A stretch of DNA of 61,511 nt from Bacteroidales bacterium (GCA_016285215.1 JAEEQI010000001.1:1-61511); one strand, 5' to 3'; numbered from the stretch's first letter, positions 27,811 to 36,725 are shown. Translations and numbers: made by a program. Notes: generated by a model not told the origin, from the sequence alone.

Positions 27811-28941
27811 CTCATACTCCTGGTTCTAATCTTCCTGTACTGGCTCTCGCCGGCACAGAACCGCGCCAACGCAGTGGGAGGTAATTCCCTCTGGAGCACC
27901 AAGAGCGGAGAAGCGTTCCTGGACCGGCTGCTGCAGGAGGTAGCCGCCGCCCAACACTCCGTAGAGATTGAGTACTACTGGTTTGCCCAGGACCGCTCCG
28001 GCCAAAGGGTGAAGGACGCCCTTATGGCCAAGGCCCGCGAGGGCGTGAAGGTGCGGCTGATCATGGACAACCTCATCACGCCAGCCGCCAAGGAATCCTT
28101 CTATCAGGAAATGAGGGACGCCGGCGTAGAGCTTTACTACACGCATCCCTTTGAGCAGATGGGCCCGCTCCGGGCCCTGGGGAGCATCCTGGGACCGCGG
28201 GACCACCGCAAGATCATCATCATAGACGGACGCATTGCCTACACCGGAGGAATGAATTTCTACGACCAGGCCATCTACGACTGGATTGACACGCAGGTGC
28301 GGGTGGAAGGCCCCGCGGCCACGCAGCTGTGGATGCTCTTTGCCCAGACCTGGGAGATGCTGGCCGGAGAAACCCTTGAGCCCGCCTCCCCCGCTCCCGT
28401 GGGGACGGTGGTGGCAGAGGCCTTCGGCACGGAAGGGAAAGCCCGGGTGGATACCACTTTCATGGCCCTCCTGAAGCAGGCCAAGGATTATTTCTATCTC
28501 CAGACGCCTTACTTTGCCCCGCCCCAGGAACTGGTGGATGCCTTCAAGACCTGCGCCGCCCGCGGGGTAGATGTGCGCATTGTGATTCCCCAGAAATGCG
28601 ACTGGGGCTTCATGAACGAGCTCACCCGCGAGTGCGCCGTAGAGCTGATGAGGGCTGGGGTGGGCATCTACGTGTATCTGGGCGCCTACGACCACTCCAA
28701 AGTCTTTGTCATAGACGACAAACTGGCCAGTTGCAGCACGGTGAATATGGACTACCGCAGCCTCCGTACCAACTGGGAGGACGGATTCTATTTCTACGAC
28801 CCCGAGAGCGTGGGGCATTTCAAAGCCATGGTTGACCAGGTAATTGACCAGTCGCTGCCGCTGAGTCCCGATTCGCAGCCCTCCGAAGGTTTCAGACGCG
28901 GATACCGAAAATTCCTCAAGATATTGAGCCCTCTTTTCTGA
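27796..28941 (+). CDS. Phospholipase D-family protein, cardiolipin synthase-like
   Basis: About 381 residues with an N-terminal membrane helix (KLILLVLIFLYWL) and two HKD motifs: DHRKIIIIDGRIAYTGGMNF and DHSKVFVIDDKLASCSTVNMD. This is the two-motif layout of bacterial cardiolipin synthases, which join two phosphatidylglycerols. The length is close to ClsB/ClsC. The frame opens at a TTG at 27766, but the promoter -7 box overlaps that site. The TTG at 27796 with AGGA about 7 nt upstream is preferred. Which PLD reaction it performs is not certain. Confidence 0.85.
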   Translation: MQKRKLILLVLIFLYWLSPAQNRANAVGGNSLWSTKSGEAFLDRLLQEVAAAQHSVEIEYYWFAQDRSGQRVKDALMAKAREGVKVRLIMDNLITPAAKESFYQEMRDAGVELYYTHPFEQMGPLRALGSILGPRDHRKIIIIDGRIAYTGGMNFYDQAIYDWIDTQVRVEGPAATQLWMLFAQTWEMLAGETLEPASPAPVGTVVAEAFGTEGKARVDTTFMALLKQAKDYFYLQTPYFAPPQELVDAFKTCAARGVDVRIVIPQKCDWGFMNELTRECAVELMRAGVGIYVYLGAYDHSKVFVIDDKLASCSTVNMDYRSLRTNWEDGFYFYDPESVGHFKAMVDQVIDQSLPLSPDSQPSEGFRRGYRKFLKILSPLF

Positions 28942-28950
28942 TATTTTTCT

Positions 28951-28958
28951 TATATTTG
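28951..28958 (+). promoter_or_regulatory. -7 box of tRNA-Pro
   Basis: TATATTTG fits TAnnTTTG and ends 10 nt before the tRNA 5' end, the expected spacing for a tRNA promoter. Confidence 0.7.
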
Positions 28959-28968
28959 TAGATACACC

Positions 28969-29042
28969 CGGGGTGTGGCGCAGTTGGCTAGCGCATCTGG
29001 TTTGGGACCAGAGGGTCGTGTGTTCGAGTCACATCACCCCGA
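28969..29042 (+). tRNA. tRNA-Pro (anticodon TGG)
   Basis: 74 nt. The acceptor stem CGGGGTG pairs with CACCCCG. The anticodon stem TCTGG/CCAGA encloses the loop TTTGGGA, giving anticodon TGG. The T-loop TTCGAGT is present and the discriminator is A. CCA is not encoded. xylB begins 22 bp downstream. Confidence 0.96.
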
Positions 29043-29064
29043 CACAACCACTTATTATTGCACT

Positions 29065-30540
29065 ATGTACCTTTTAGGATATGATATTGGAAGTTCTTCG
29101 GTGAAGGCTTCTCTGGTAGACGCCCAGAGTGGGAAATGTGTGGCTTCGGCCTTTTATCCCAAGACGGAGGCTCCCATCATTGCCAAACAGCCCGGCTGGG
29201 CCGAGCAAGACCCGTCTATGTGGCTGGGTAACCTGCGGCTGGCCACGGAAGACGTCCTCCATCAGGTGGATGCCCTCAACCCCAAAGACATCAAGGCCAT
29301 TGGCATTTCATACCAGATGCACGGTCTGGTGTGCATAGACAAGGATATGAACGTGCTTCGGCCCTCCATTATCTGGTGCGACTCCCGGGCCGTTCCCTAT
29401 GGCCAGAAGGCCTTTGAAGTGCTGGGAGAAGAGTGGTGCCTGGAGCATCTTCTGAACTCCCCCGGCAACTTCACCGCCGCCAAACTGGCCTGGGTCAAGG
29501 AAAACGAGCCCGAGCTGTACGGTCGCATCTGGAAGATTATGCTTCCCGGAGACTATATTGCCATGAGGCTAACCGGCAACGTCTGCACCACTGTGAGCGG
29601 CCTGTCGGAAGGCATCTTCTGGGACTTCAAGAATAATGCGCCCTGCAAGGAACTGCTGGACTATTTCCACTTCGATCCTTCCGTGCTGGCTCCCGTCAAG
29701 CCCACCTTCGGCCTGCAGGGAACCCTTACGCGCGAAGCCGCCCAGAGACTGGGATTGGCCGAAGGAACTCCCGTCACCTACCGGGCCGGAGACCAGCCCA
29801 ACAACGCCCTCAGCCTGGGCGTGCTGCAGCCCGGAGAGATTGCCTCCACCGCCGGCACTTCCGGCGTGGTGTATGGCGTCATCGGCCAGGTATCGCACGA
29901 CCCTCTGTCCCGCGTGAATTCCTTTGCGCACGTGAACCATTCGGCCCAGGATCCCCGTCTGGGCGTTCTGCTCTGCATCAACGGAACGGGCATCCTCAAT
30001 TCCTGGATGCGTCACAACGTGGCCCCCACGGGCTCCTCTTATCCGGAGATGGACAAAATGGCCGAAGAAATTCCCATTGGCTCGGAAGGCATCAGCATCC
30101 TGCCGTTTGGAAACGGGGCCGAAAGAATGCTCCAGAACAAGGACACCGGCTGCAGCCTGTATGGCGTCAACTTTAACCGACATAACACCAAGCACCTGCT
30201 GCGCGCCGCCCAGGAGGGCATTGTGTTCTCCTTCCAGTACGGCATAGAGATTATGGAGCAGATGGGCCTCAAGGTGGACAAGATCCACGCCGGCAAGGCC
30301 AATATGTTCCAAAGTAAAATATTCCAGGAGACGCTTTCCGGCGTTTCCGGCGCCACCATAGAGCTGTACGACACAGACGGTTCCGTGGGTGCCGCCAAGG
30401 GTGCAGGCCTGGGTGCCGGCATCTACAAGAATTCCCAGGAGGCCTTCTCCTCACTCAAACGCCTGGCCACCATTACCCCCGATAACCGGGACCAGTACAG
30501 AGAGGCCTACGAGCGCTGGAAATCGCATCTTTCCGTTTAG
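29065..30540 (+). CDS. xylB: Xylulokinase, FGGY family
   Basis: Phosphorylates D-xylulose to xylulose 5-phosphate. It has 491 residues, the usual length. The N-terminal motif is GYDIGSSSVKASLVD, and the central AGDQPNNALSLGVLQPGEIASTAGTSG block with the C-terminal GAAKGAGLGAGIY belong to the FGGY ATP site. The family N-terminus MYLLGYDIG sets the ATG at 29065; the longer open frame runs back into the tRNA. It is the first gene of xylB-xylA-xylose transporter, which supports xylulose as substrate. Confidence 0.94.
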   Translation: MYLLGYDIGSSSVKASLVDAQSGKCVASAFYPKTEAPIIAKQPGWAEQDPSMWLGNLRLATEDVLHQVDALNPKDIKAIGISYQMHGLVCIDKDMNVLRPSIIWCDSRAVPYGQKAFEVLGEEWCLEHLLNSPGNFTAAKLAWVKENEPELYGRIWKIMLPGDYIAMRLTGNVCTTVSGLSEGIFWDFKNNAPCKELLDYFHFDPSVLAPVKPTFGLQGTLTREAAQRLGLAEGTPVTYRAGDQPNNALSLGVLQPGEIASTAGTSGVVYGVIGQVSHDPLSRVNSFAHVNHSAQDPRLGVLLCINGTGILNSWMRHNVAPTGSSYPEMDKMAEEIPIGSEGISILPFGNGAERMLQNKDTGCSLYGVNFNRHNTKHLLRAAQEGIVFSFQYGIEIMEQMGLKVDKIHAGKANMFQSKIFQETLSGVSGATIELYDTDGSVGAAKGAGLGAGIYKNSQEAFSSLKRLATITPDNRDQYREAYERWKSHLSV

Positions 30541-30569
30541 ACTCAACTATTAATTAATCCAATAACGCT

Positions 30570-31886
30570 ATGACTAAAGAGTATTTCCCGGGAATCGGTA
30601 AGATTCCGTTTGAAGGAACCAAGAGCAAGAACCCTCTGGCCTTCCATTATTATAACGCTACGCAGGTAGTTATGGGCAAGCCTATGAAGGACTGGCTCAA
30701 ATATGCTATGGCCTGGTGGCACACCCTGGGCCAGGCTTCCGGAGACCCCTTCGGCGGCCAGACCCGTTCTTACGAGTGGGACAAGGGCGAGTGCCCCTAC
30801 TGCCGCGCCAAGGCCAAGGCCGATGCCGGCTTTGAGCTGATGCAGAAACTGGGCATCGAGTATTTCTGCTTCCACGACATTGACCTCATCGAGGACTGCG
30901 AAGACATTGCCGAGTACGAGGCCCGTATGAAGGATATCACGGACTACCTGGTGGTCAAGATGAAGGAGACCGGTATCAAGAACCTCTGGGGTACCGCCAA
31001 CGTGTTTGGCAACAAGCGCTATATGAACGGCGCCGCCACCAATCCCCAGTTTGACATCGTGGCCCGTGCCGCTGTCCAGATCAAGAACGCCCTGGATGCC
31101 ACCATCAAGCTGGGTGGTACCAACTATGTGTTCTGGGGTGGCCGCGAAGGCTACTACACGCTGCTCAACACCCAGATGCAGCGCGAGAAGGACCATCTGG
31201 CCAAGATGCTCACCGCCGCCCGCGACTACGCCCGCGCCAAGGGCTTCAAGGGCACCTTCCTCATTGAGCCCAAACCTATGGAGCCCACCAAGCACCAGTA
31301 CGACGTGGACACCGAGACCGTGATTGGTTTCCTCCGCGCCAACGGCCTGGACAAGGACTTCAAGGTAAATATTGAGGTGAACCACGCCACCCTGGCCGGC
31401 CACACCTTTGAGCACGAGCTCACCGTGGCCCGCGAGAACGGCTTCCTGGGTTCCATCGACGCCAACCGCGGAGATGCCCAGAATGGTTGGGATACGGACC
31501 AGTTCCCTATCGACGCCCTGGATCTGACCCAGGCTATGATGCAGATCATCCTCAACGGTGGCTTCGGCAATGGCGGTACCAACTTTGACGCCAAGCTCCG
31601 TCGCTCTTCCACCGACCCCGAGGACATCTTCATTGCCCACATCAGCGCTATGGACGCTATGGCCCACGCCCTCCTCAACGCAGCCGCCATTCTGGAAGAG
31701 AGCCCGCTGCCCGCTATGGTCAAGGAGCGTTACGCTTCCTTCGACAGCGGTCTGGGCAAGAAGTTCGAAGAAGGCAAGGCCACCCTGGAAGACCTGTACG
31801 AATATGCCAAGAAGAATGGAGAGCCCGTGGCCGCTTCCGGCAAGCAGGAGCTCTGCGAAACTTACTTGAACCTCTATGCAAAGTAG
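30570..31886 (+). CDS. xylA: Xylose isomerase
   Basis: Isomerizes D-xylose to D-xylulose with two divalent metals. It has 438 residues, the long class II form. The catalytic His is in FCFHDIDL, and metal ligands lie in LIEPKPMEPTKHQYD, VNIEVNHATLAGHTFEHE and GSIDANRGD. It follows xylB by 29 bp. Its last 11 nt overlap the start of the transporter gene, which suggests translational coupling. Confidence 0.97.
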   Translation: MTKEYFPGIGKIPFEGTKSKNPLAFHYYNATQVVMGKPMKDWLKYAMAWWHTLGQASGDPFGGQTRSYEWDKGECPYCRAKAKADAGFELMQKLGIEYFCFHDIDLIEDCEDIAEYEARMKDITDYLVVKMKETGIKNLWGTANVFGNKRYMNGAATNPQFDIVARAAVQIKNALDATIKLGGTNYVFWGGREGYYTLLNTQMQREKDHLAKMLTAARDYARAKGFKGTFLIEPKPMEPTKHQYDVDTETVIGFLRANGLDKDFKVNIEVNHATLAGHTFEHELTVARENGFLGSIDANRGDAQNGWDTDQFPIDALDLTQAMMQIILNGGFGNGGTNFDAKLRRSSTDPEDIFIAHISAMDAMAHALLNAAAILEESPLPAMVKERYASFDSGLGKKFEEGKATLEDLYEYAKKNGEPVAASGKQELCETYLNLYAK

Positions 31887-33345
31887 TTCCTACAAGCAGG
31901 AAGGCAGCGTCCTGTATCTGGTCAGCATCGTGCTGGTTGCCGTGATAGGCGGTCTGCTTTTCGGATATGACACAGCTGTGATTTCCGGCGCGGAAAAGGG
32001 CCTCCAGGCCTTTTTCAAAAGCGCGCCGGACTTCACCTACACCGACGGCTGGCACGGTTTCACCACCTCCAGCGCCCTTATCGGCTGCGTGATTGGCGCT
32101 CTTATGTCGGGTAGACTGGCCCATCGCTTCGGAAGAAAGAAAACCCTCTTTGTGGCGGGTATTCTCTTCTTCCTGAGCGCCCTGGGTTCCTACTACCCCG
32201 AGTTCCTCTTCTTCTCCAAGGGCGAGGCCTCCAAGAGCCTGCTCATGGCCTTTAACGGCTATCGCATCCTGGGCGGCCTGGGCGTAGGCCTTGCTTCGGC
32301 CATCTGCCCTATGTACATTGCAGAGATTGCCCCCGCCCGCAAGCGCGGACGCCTGGTTTCCTGGAACCAGTTTGCCATTATCTTTGGTCAGCTGGTGGTG
32401 TACTTTGTGAATTTCCTCATCATCCAGAGTCACGCCAACGATCCTGAGATTGTAGCCTGGACCAATGCCATCGGCTGGAGAGTGATGTTTGTCTCCGAGG
32501 CGGTTCCCGCCGGACTCTTCGCCCTCCTGATTCTCCTGGTGCCCGAGACGCCGCGTTACCTGGTGCTGCGCAAGCAGAATGACAAAGCCCTCGAGGTCCT
32601 GTCCAAGATCAACGGAGAAAGCCAGGGCCGAAAGATTCTCCTGGACATCGTGGAAACCGTCAAGGAAGAGAAGGAGAACCTCTTCTCCTATGGCGTTCTG
32701 GTCATCTTCATCGGCTGTATGCTGTCCGTGTTCCAGCAGATCATCGGTATCAACGCCGTGCTGTACTTCGCCCCCCGTATCTTTGAATCTATGGGCGTAA
32801 GCGACAATATGCTGTTCACCGTTATTATGGGCGTGATCAATATCACCTTCACCCTGGTAGCCGTGTTCACCGTTGAGAAACTGGGCCGAAAGCCCCTGCT
32901 CATCACCGGTTCCATAGGTATGGCCATCGGCGCCCTGGGCGTGGCCCTTTCTAACGTGTTTACTATGCCGGCCCTGGTGCCCGTGATCAGCATTATGGTC
33001 TACAGCGCCTGCTTTATGTTCAGCTGGGGCCCCATCTGCTGGGTGTACATTGCCGAGCTCTTCCCCAATACCATCCGCAGCCAGGCCACGGCCATCGCCG
33101 TCGCCTTCCAGTGGATCTTCAACTTCATTGTATCCAGCACCTTCGTGCCTATGTACAATATGAAGCTGGGTACTATGGGAGAAAGCTTCGGCCACTTCTT
33201 CGCCTATGCCCTCTATGGTGTCATCTGCATCATTGCCGCCATCTTCGTATGGCGCCTGGTCCCCGAGACCAAGGGCAAGACCCTCGAAGATATGACCCGC
33301 CTCTGGCGCAAGCAGCTCCCGCCCGAGCAGCAAGGCAATATCTAG
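31876..33345 (+). CDS. xylE: Sugar porter MFS transporter, probable D-xylose:H+ symporter
   Basis: A 489-residue, 12-helix inner-membrane porter. Sugar-porter signatures are in order: GYDTAVISGAEKG in helix 1, RFGRKK loop, YIAEIAPARKRGRLVS, VPETPRYL, FQQIIGINAVLYF in helix 7, GRKPLL, YIAELFPNTIRSQA and VPETKGKTLEDM. The closest well-known relative by motif is XylE. Xylose as substrate is inferred from the operon with xylA and xylB. Its ATG overlaps the xylA end. Confidence 0.92.
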   Translation: MQSSSYKQEGSVLYLVSIVLVAVIGGLLFGYDTAVISGAEKGLQAFFKSAPDFTYTDGWHGFTTSSALIGCVIGALMSGRLAHRFGRKKTLFVAGILFFLSALGSYYPEFLFFSKGEASKSLLMAFNGYRILGGLGVGLASAICPMYIAEIAPARKRGRLVSWNQFAIIFGQLVVYFVNFLIIQSHANDPEIVAWTNAIGWRVMFVSEAVPAGLFALLILLVPETPRYLVLRKQNDKALEVLSKINGESQGRKILLDIVETVKEEKENLFSYGVLVIFIGCMLSVFQQIIGINAVLYFAPRIFESMGVSDNMLFTVIMGVINITFTLVAVFTVEKLGRKPLLITGSIGMAIGALGVALSNVFTMPALVPVISIMVYSACFMFSWGPICWVYIAELFPNTIRSQATAIAVAFQWIFNFIVSSTFVPMYNMKLGTMGESFGHFFAYALYGVICIIAAIFVWRLVPETKGKTLEDMTRLWRKQLPPEQQGNI

Positions 33346-33386
33346 CGCCCTTCGGCCCTTCGGACCCTGGCCCGTGGCCTTCGGCC

Positions 33387-33493
33387 CGTGAAATGTAACT
33401 GTCTTAGTTACTGATACTTAAACAAATCCTCCTCCGCGTTTTACGGAGGAGGATTTGTTTAAAACCCACTGTATCAGTCATTTCCATTTCACG
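33387..33493. repeat. Palindromic repeat copy 1 (50-7-50 nt)
   Basis: 107 bp bounded by CGTGAAATG and CATTTCACG. A perfect 19-bp central stem (33418-33436 with 33444-33462) has loop CGTTTTA. The left 50-nt arm is nearly identical to those of copies 2 and 3. It fills the gap between the convergent xylose transporter and M56 genes. No T-run follows the stem, so it is not a standard terminator. Confidence 0.9.
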
Positions 33494-33513
33494 GCATAGC
33501 CTGTACGAGACAA

Positions 33514-35502
33514 CTATTTCCCGTTCTTGAGCTCCATTTCACCAATGCCTATCGGGACCTGGAGGTTAATCTGATTCCTTTCTTCTACCGTGAGCTCGTT
33601 GAGGGGCTTTCCGTATACTTCCAGGGCTTTTTCGTTGCGGGCCTCCGAGTAAACACGCATCAGCAGATCCTGCATATGGACATAGGCTCCGTAGCTGGTT
33701 CCGCGATCGGCCCCCAGGATGAAGCGGGTATCCTTGCCATGCTGTTTCAGGAAGTTCTTGGCCATCTTCACCATTTCTTCCTCGTCCTGGGTGGCCTTGT
33801 TCCCAAAGAAGATCTTATCGGCCGAATTGAGACGTACCACAAAGAGGTTTTCCCGTTTGATGTCCTCTGTCGGAATCTCAGCCTTTACGCTGCCTCCGGG
33901 GGGCATCGGGGGCATATAGCGCGTTACCCCATCCTGGGCGGGTTCCCTGACATAGCGGATTTTCAGGGATTCCAGCTTGCGGAGCTCCATTTTCACGTCG
34001 TCAATTACGCCCACGGGGACATTATCAGCAGCTACGATTTCTACGATATTCTGGGGCTCGCCGGACTTATGGGCGGGAACAATATCCTTGATCTGCTCCT
34101 TTGTGTAAACCTTTCCGTTGTTTTCCACCTTGCCGTCGGGCCGGACTTTCAGCGAGATCGTGTTGGTCTGCTGGGCCTTGTTGGAAACGCGGATCGTAAA
34201 CGTCACGGGCTGGAAGAGCACGGTGGCCACGGGCTTGCCATCCTTCATAGCCGGCGTCCAGACGGGGGACTTTTCAATTGCGTTCACAACAATCTTGTCC
34301 AGCTGCTCGCAGAGGCTGTTCATAATCTCAACGCTAGTCACCTTGCCGTTTTCTCCAATGATGAACATAGCTACCAGGGTTCCGTCGTAAAGGCAGTCAA
34401 CCGGGTATGTGATGCGGCTGGAGAGCCAGTGGCCAAAGTCTTCGCTGCATACCGGAGCCGTGTCAAAGTTCTTGCCGGCGGTGAATTGGATTTCTCCTAC
34501 GTTGTTCACGTGGATCACATCCTCTGCTTTCACCGAAGCGGGAGCATACTTGACCACGGTCACTTTGTTAAGTACGTACTCGAATTTTTCCTCGGCCGGG
34601 ATTTTTTCACTATCTTTGTCCACAGGGACATAGACCGTCCTTGCCTGCAGGCCAAGGCCCAGGCACACGAGCGGGAGCAGGTAAAGCACCCGCAGCCCTC
34701 TCACAAGGGGAGATTTGGATTTTGACATCATAGTAATACGATTTTTAAGGATACTGTGATTAAAGCTGTTAGCCACTGAGTAGCCGCTCTTGCTAACAGC
34801 TTTTCTTATTAGCAGATACTGATAATCCTTGATATTGGTGCCGGCACGTAGGACGGCGTCATCGGCCTCATATTCGTGCAACTCCTGAAGGTCTGCGCGA
34901 AGCATCCAGATAACCGGATTGAACCACTGGAAGGCCGATAGCAAATCCACCACCAGCAGTTCCACCGAATGCCCATAGGCAATGTGCGCCTTTTCGTGGG
35001 CGATGATGGAGTCGTGCGGACCTTCCCAGTCCTGACGCGACAGCACGATGTACTTCATCCAGCTGAAGGGGTCGATATCGCGGTCGGTCACAGTAATTTT
35101 GCAACCGTCTTCCTCGCTCACCAGCGTCCCCTGCCTTACGATTCCGGCAATGCTCAGGATTGAAATCAGAGCTCTCCCCAGCACAACGCCGACTCCAGCC
35201 CAGAAGAGGGCGGCAATAGCTGTGGGCCACCAGGGGGCCGAAGCCTCAACGGCCGGTGCCAGGTCCAGGGTCACGGGCTCCTGGGCCTCGATGAAGGCAC
35301 TCTCCACGGCCTGCACCAGTTCCATAGGTTTGTGGATGGTGATGATGCAAAGCGGCAGCAGGAAAGCCAGCACGGCGGTACTCACCAGCACCACCCGGTT
35401 GAACCGATGGAAGGTCTCCTTCCGGAGCATAAGCCGGTAGAACATATAGAAGATGGCCAGGGCCACGGCCACTTTTACCTCATATATAAGGAATGCAGGC
35501 AT
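33514..35502 (-). CDS. M56 (BlaR1-like) metalloprotease with TonB C-terminal and two ExbD-like domains
   Basis: 662 residues. Membrane helices are at about 8-24, 36-56 and 96-118. The M56 zinc-protease motif HEKAH is at 169-173, followed by the third-ligand region HEYEADD (209-215). A further membrane helix is at about 269-286. The periplasmic part holds a TonB C-terminal-like domain (about 352-440; TYPVDCLYDGTLVAMFIIGENGKV). Then come two segments like the ExbD periplasmic domain (about 447-520: ISLKVRPDGKVENNGKVY, VEIVAADNVPVGVIDDV; and 551-655: ADRGTSYGAYVHMQDLL, VYGKPLNELTVEERNQI). M56-BlaI pairs sense wall or envelope damage by cleaving the repressor. The fusion to TonB/ExbD modules is unusual. 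The ATG is 1 bp after the BlaI gene. Confidence 0.88.
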   Translation of the reverse strand: MPAFLIYEVKVAVALAIFYMFYRLMLRKETFHRFNRVVLVSTAVLAFLLPLCIITIHKPMELVQAVESAFIEAQEPVTLDLAPAVEASAPWWPTAIAALFWAGVGVVLGRALISILSIAGIVRQGTLVSEEDGCKITVTDRDIDPFSWMKYIVLSRQDWEGPHDSIIAHEKAHIAYGHSVELLVVDLLSAFQWFNPVIWMLRADLQELHEYEADDAVLRAGTNIKDYQYLLIRKAVSKSGYSVANSFNHSILKNRITMMSKSKSPLVRGLRVLYLLPLVCLGLGLQARTVYVPVDKDSEKIPAEEKFEYVLNKVTVVKYAPASVKAEDVIHVNNVGEIQFTAGKNFDTAPVCSEDFGHWLSSRITYPVDCLYDGTLVAMFIIGENGKVTSVEIMNSLCEQLDKIVVNAIEKSPVWTPAMKDGKPVATVLFQPVTFTIRVSNKAQQTNTISLKVRPDGKVENNGKVYTKEQIKDIVPAHKSGEPQNIVEIVAADNVPVGVIDDVKMELRKLESLKIRYVREPAQDGVTRYMPPMPPGGSVKAEIPTEDIKRENLFVVRLNSADKIFFGNKATQDEEEMVKMAKNFLKQHGKDTRFILGADRGTSYGAYVHMQDLLMRVYSEARNEKALEVYGKPLNELTVEERNQINLQVPIGIGEMELKNGK

Positions 35503-35503
35503 C

Positions 35504-35863
35504 TTATTTCTCTTTTTCTACCAGTTCAATGAGTTCCTTGAGTTCTTCCACGCTAATCTTCTCCTCCTTCACCAGGGCAGAGACAGCGCTGAGATAAGAG
35601 TTATCAAAGTACTTGTCAATAAGGCCGATGAGCGACCGCTGCTTGTACTCCTCCTTAGTAACCTTGGCAAAATACTGATAAGTAGGGCCGAAAGATTTGT
35701 GGTCCACAAACCCCTCCTCCTCCAGCGTACGCACCTGCGTGGACAGCGTAGAAAAGTGAGGCTGGGGTTCCGGATACAGTTCCCTGAGCTCCCTCACAAA
35801 CAGGGGGCCCTTGTCCCAAAAGTGATTCATAATCACCTCTTCTTTCTTGGTCAGTCGTTTCAT
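35504..35863 (-). CDS. BlaI/MecI-family transcriptional repressor
   Basis: 119 residues: a winged-helix N-terminal half (LTKKEEVIMNHFWDKGPLFVRELRELY) and a helical dimerization tail. BlaI-type repressors are cleaved after signalling by a partner M56 protease, here encoded 1 bp downstream. The ATG at 35863 with AAGGAG about 8 nt upstream is preferred over one 21 nt earlier. A 19-bp palindrome covers the promoter, as expected for autorepression. Confidence 0.93.
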   Translation of the reverse strand: MKRLTKKEEVIMNHFWDKGPLFVRELRELYPEPQPHFSTLSTQVRTLEEEGFVDHKSFGPTYQYFAKVTKEEYKQRSLIGLIDKYFDNSYLSAVSALVKEEKISVEELKELIELVEKEK

Positions 35864-35881
35864 AAGCACGCTCCTTTTTCG

Positions 35882-35927
35882 CAAAGGTAACTAATTTTTT
35901 TAGTTATGCAACTATTTTTGTTTAGTT
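35882..35927 (-). promoter_or_regulatory. Promoter and candidate BlaI operator
   Basis: The minus-strand -7 box TACCTTTG (35889-35882) abuts and overlaps by 2 bp a perfect inverted repeat, TAACTAA-5 nt-TTAGTTA (35888-35906). A second pair of half-sites, AACTA (35910-35914) and TAGTT (35923-35927), lies just upstream. Repressor binding would block polymerase; binding by the BlaI-family protein is inferred. Confidence 0.7.
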
Positions 35928-35994
35928 TTTCAATTAATTTTTCTAAACAGCCCCTTTTTCGGCCCCTTTGATCTCCTTTCTCCTCCCCCTGCGC

Positions 35995-36100
35995 CGTGAA
36001 ATGGAACCATCTCAGTTACTGATAATTACACAAATCCTCCTCCGCGTTTACGGAGGAGGAATTTCATAATGTAGTGATTGTTAACTAGTTCCGTTTCACG
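35995..36100. repeat. Palindromic repeat copy 2 (50-6-50 nt)
   Basis: 106 bp between CGTGAAATG and CGTTTCACG. The central stem ATCCTCCTCCG/CGGAGGAGGA has loop CGTTTA. The left arm matches copy 1 along all 50 nt with a few substitutions; the right arm has diverged except at both ends. Its right end supplies the stop codon of the plug-like protein gene (36098-36096). Confidence 0.9.
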
Positions 36101-36725
36101 GCTCCGTGGGAGTGGAGGCGGGATCTACTTGGTAATTGCGGCCATTGATGGTGATTTTTTTCACCGATTGACCGTTGATGGTCACGGTGCCGTCCTCCTC
36201 AACTTTGGCACCGGGAAGGGACTTAAGTAATTCCTTGGCACTCTCTTCACTCTTGGTAATGATATTCACAACGGAAGAACTCCCATCCAGGTTGAACTGC
36301 TTAAGGCTTTCGGAATCTTTGACCACCGTAACACTTTGAATCTGTTTGGTTGGTAAGTTCTTGACTTCGGATTCTTCCACCACTTTTCCGTCAACGATGT
36401 ACACTGTATTTTGGAGAGGGCCAAAACCGAAACCTGTCACTCCTGATTTAGCCATCAAAGAGTCTGTTTTCATAATGATCTTGCCATTATCATTTACAAT
36501 GACCTGGCTTCTCATGGTTCTTTTTACCGTAGTAATGGCGTGGACGGTGACAGCCTTGTTGCCTTTCCCCGTTGTGGTTATCTGGTAATCGCCAATGGTT
36601 TTCCCCTTCAGCTGCGAGCCGTCAAAATGGTCAACGGTTACATTATCGATAACATAGATGGTCTGTTGTCCCCATAAATATACGGAGCAGAGCATAAGGA
36701 CGATAATAAAGAGTATCTTTTTCAT
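36096..36725 (-). CDS. Exported protein built of TonB-receptor plug-like segments
   Basis: 209 residues with a signal peptide (ends LWGQQ). Three segments resemble pieces of TonB-dependent receptor plugs without any barrel: TIYVIDNVTVDHFDG (22-36), VYIVDGKVVEE...IQSVTVVKDSESLKQFNLDGSSSVVNIITK read across 108-158, and LLKSLPGAKVEEDGTVTING (166-185). The SusC plug in this window has the same YVIDG/VLKD/IITTK order. It is third in an operon after an ECF sigma and anti-sigma gene and lies just upstream of BlaI-M56. It may act as a periplasmic ligand or decoy for TonB-like domains; this is inference. Confidence 0.75.
   Translation of the reverse strand: MKKILFIIVLMLCSVYLWGQQTIYVIDNVTVDHFDGSQLKGKTIGDYQITTTGKGNKAVTVHAITTVKRTMRSQVIVNDNGKIIMKTDSLMAKSGVTGFGFGPLQNTVYIVDGKVVEESEVKNLPTKQIQSVTVVKDSESLKQFNLDGSSSVVNIITKSEESAKELLKSLPGAKVEEDGTVTINGQSVKKITINGRNYQVDPASTPTEP

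Noticed and set aside
28975..29064. Extension of xylB upstream into tRNA-Pro
   Set aside because: The added residues are translation of the tRNA; the FGGY family N-terminus begins at the ATG at 29065.
30541..30569. Possible promoter before xylA
   Set aside because: The 29-bp gap holds only an AT-rich stretch with no TAnnTTTG; co-transcription with xylB is simpler.
33418..33462. Ordinary intrinsic terminator after the xylose transporter
   Set aside because: The perfect stem lacks a T-run and belongs to a longer 107-bp element found three times, so repeat is the better call, although it might also stop transcription.
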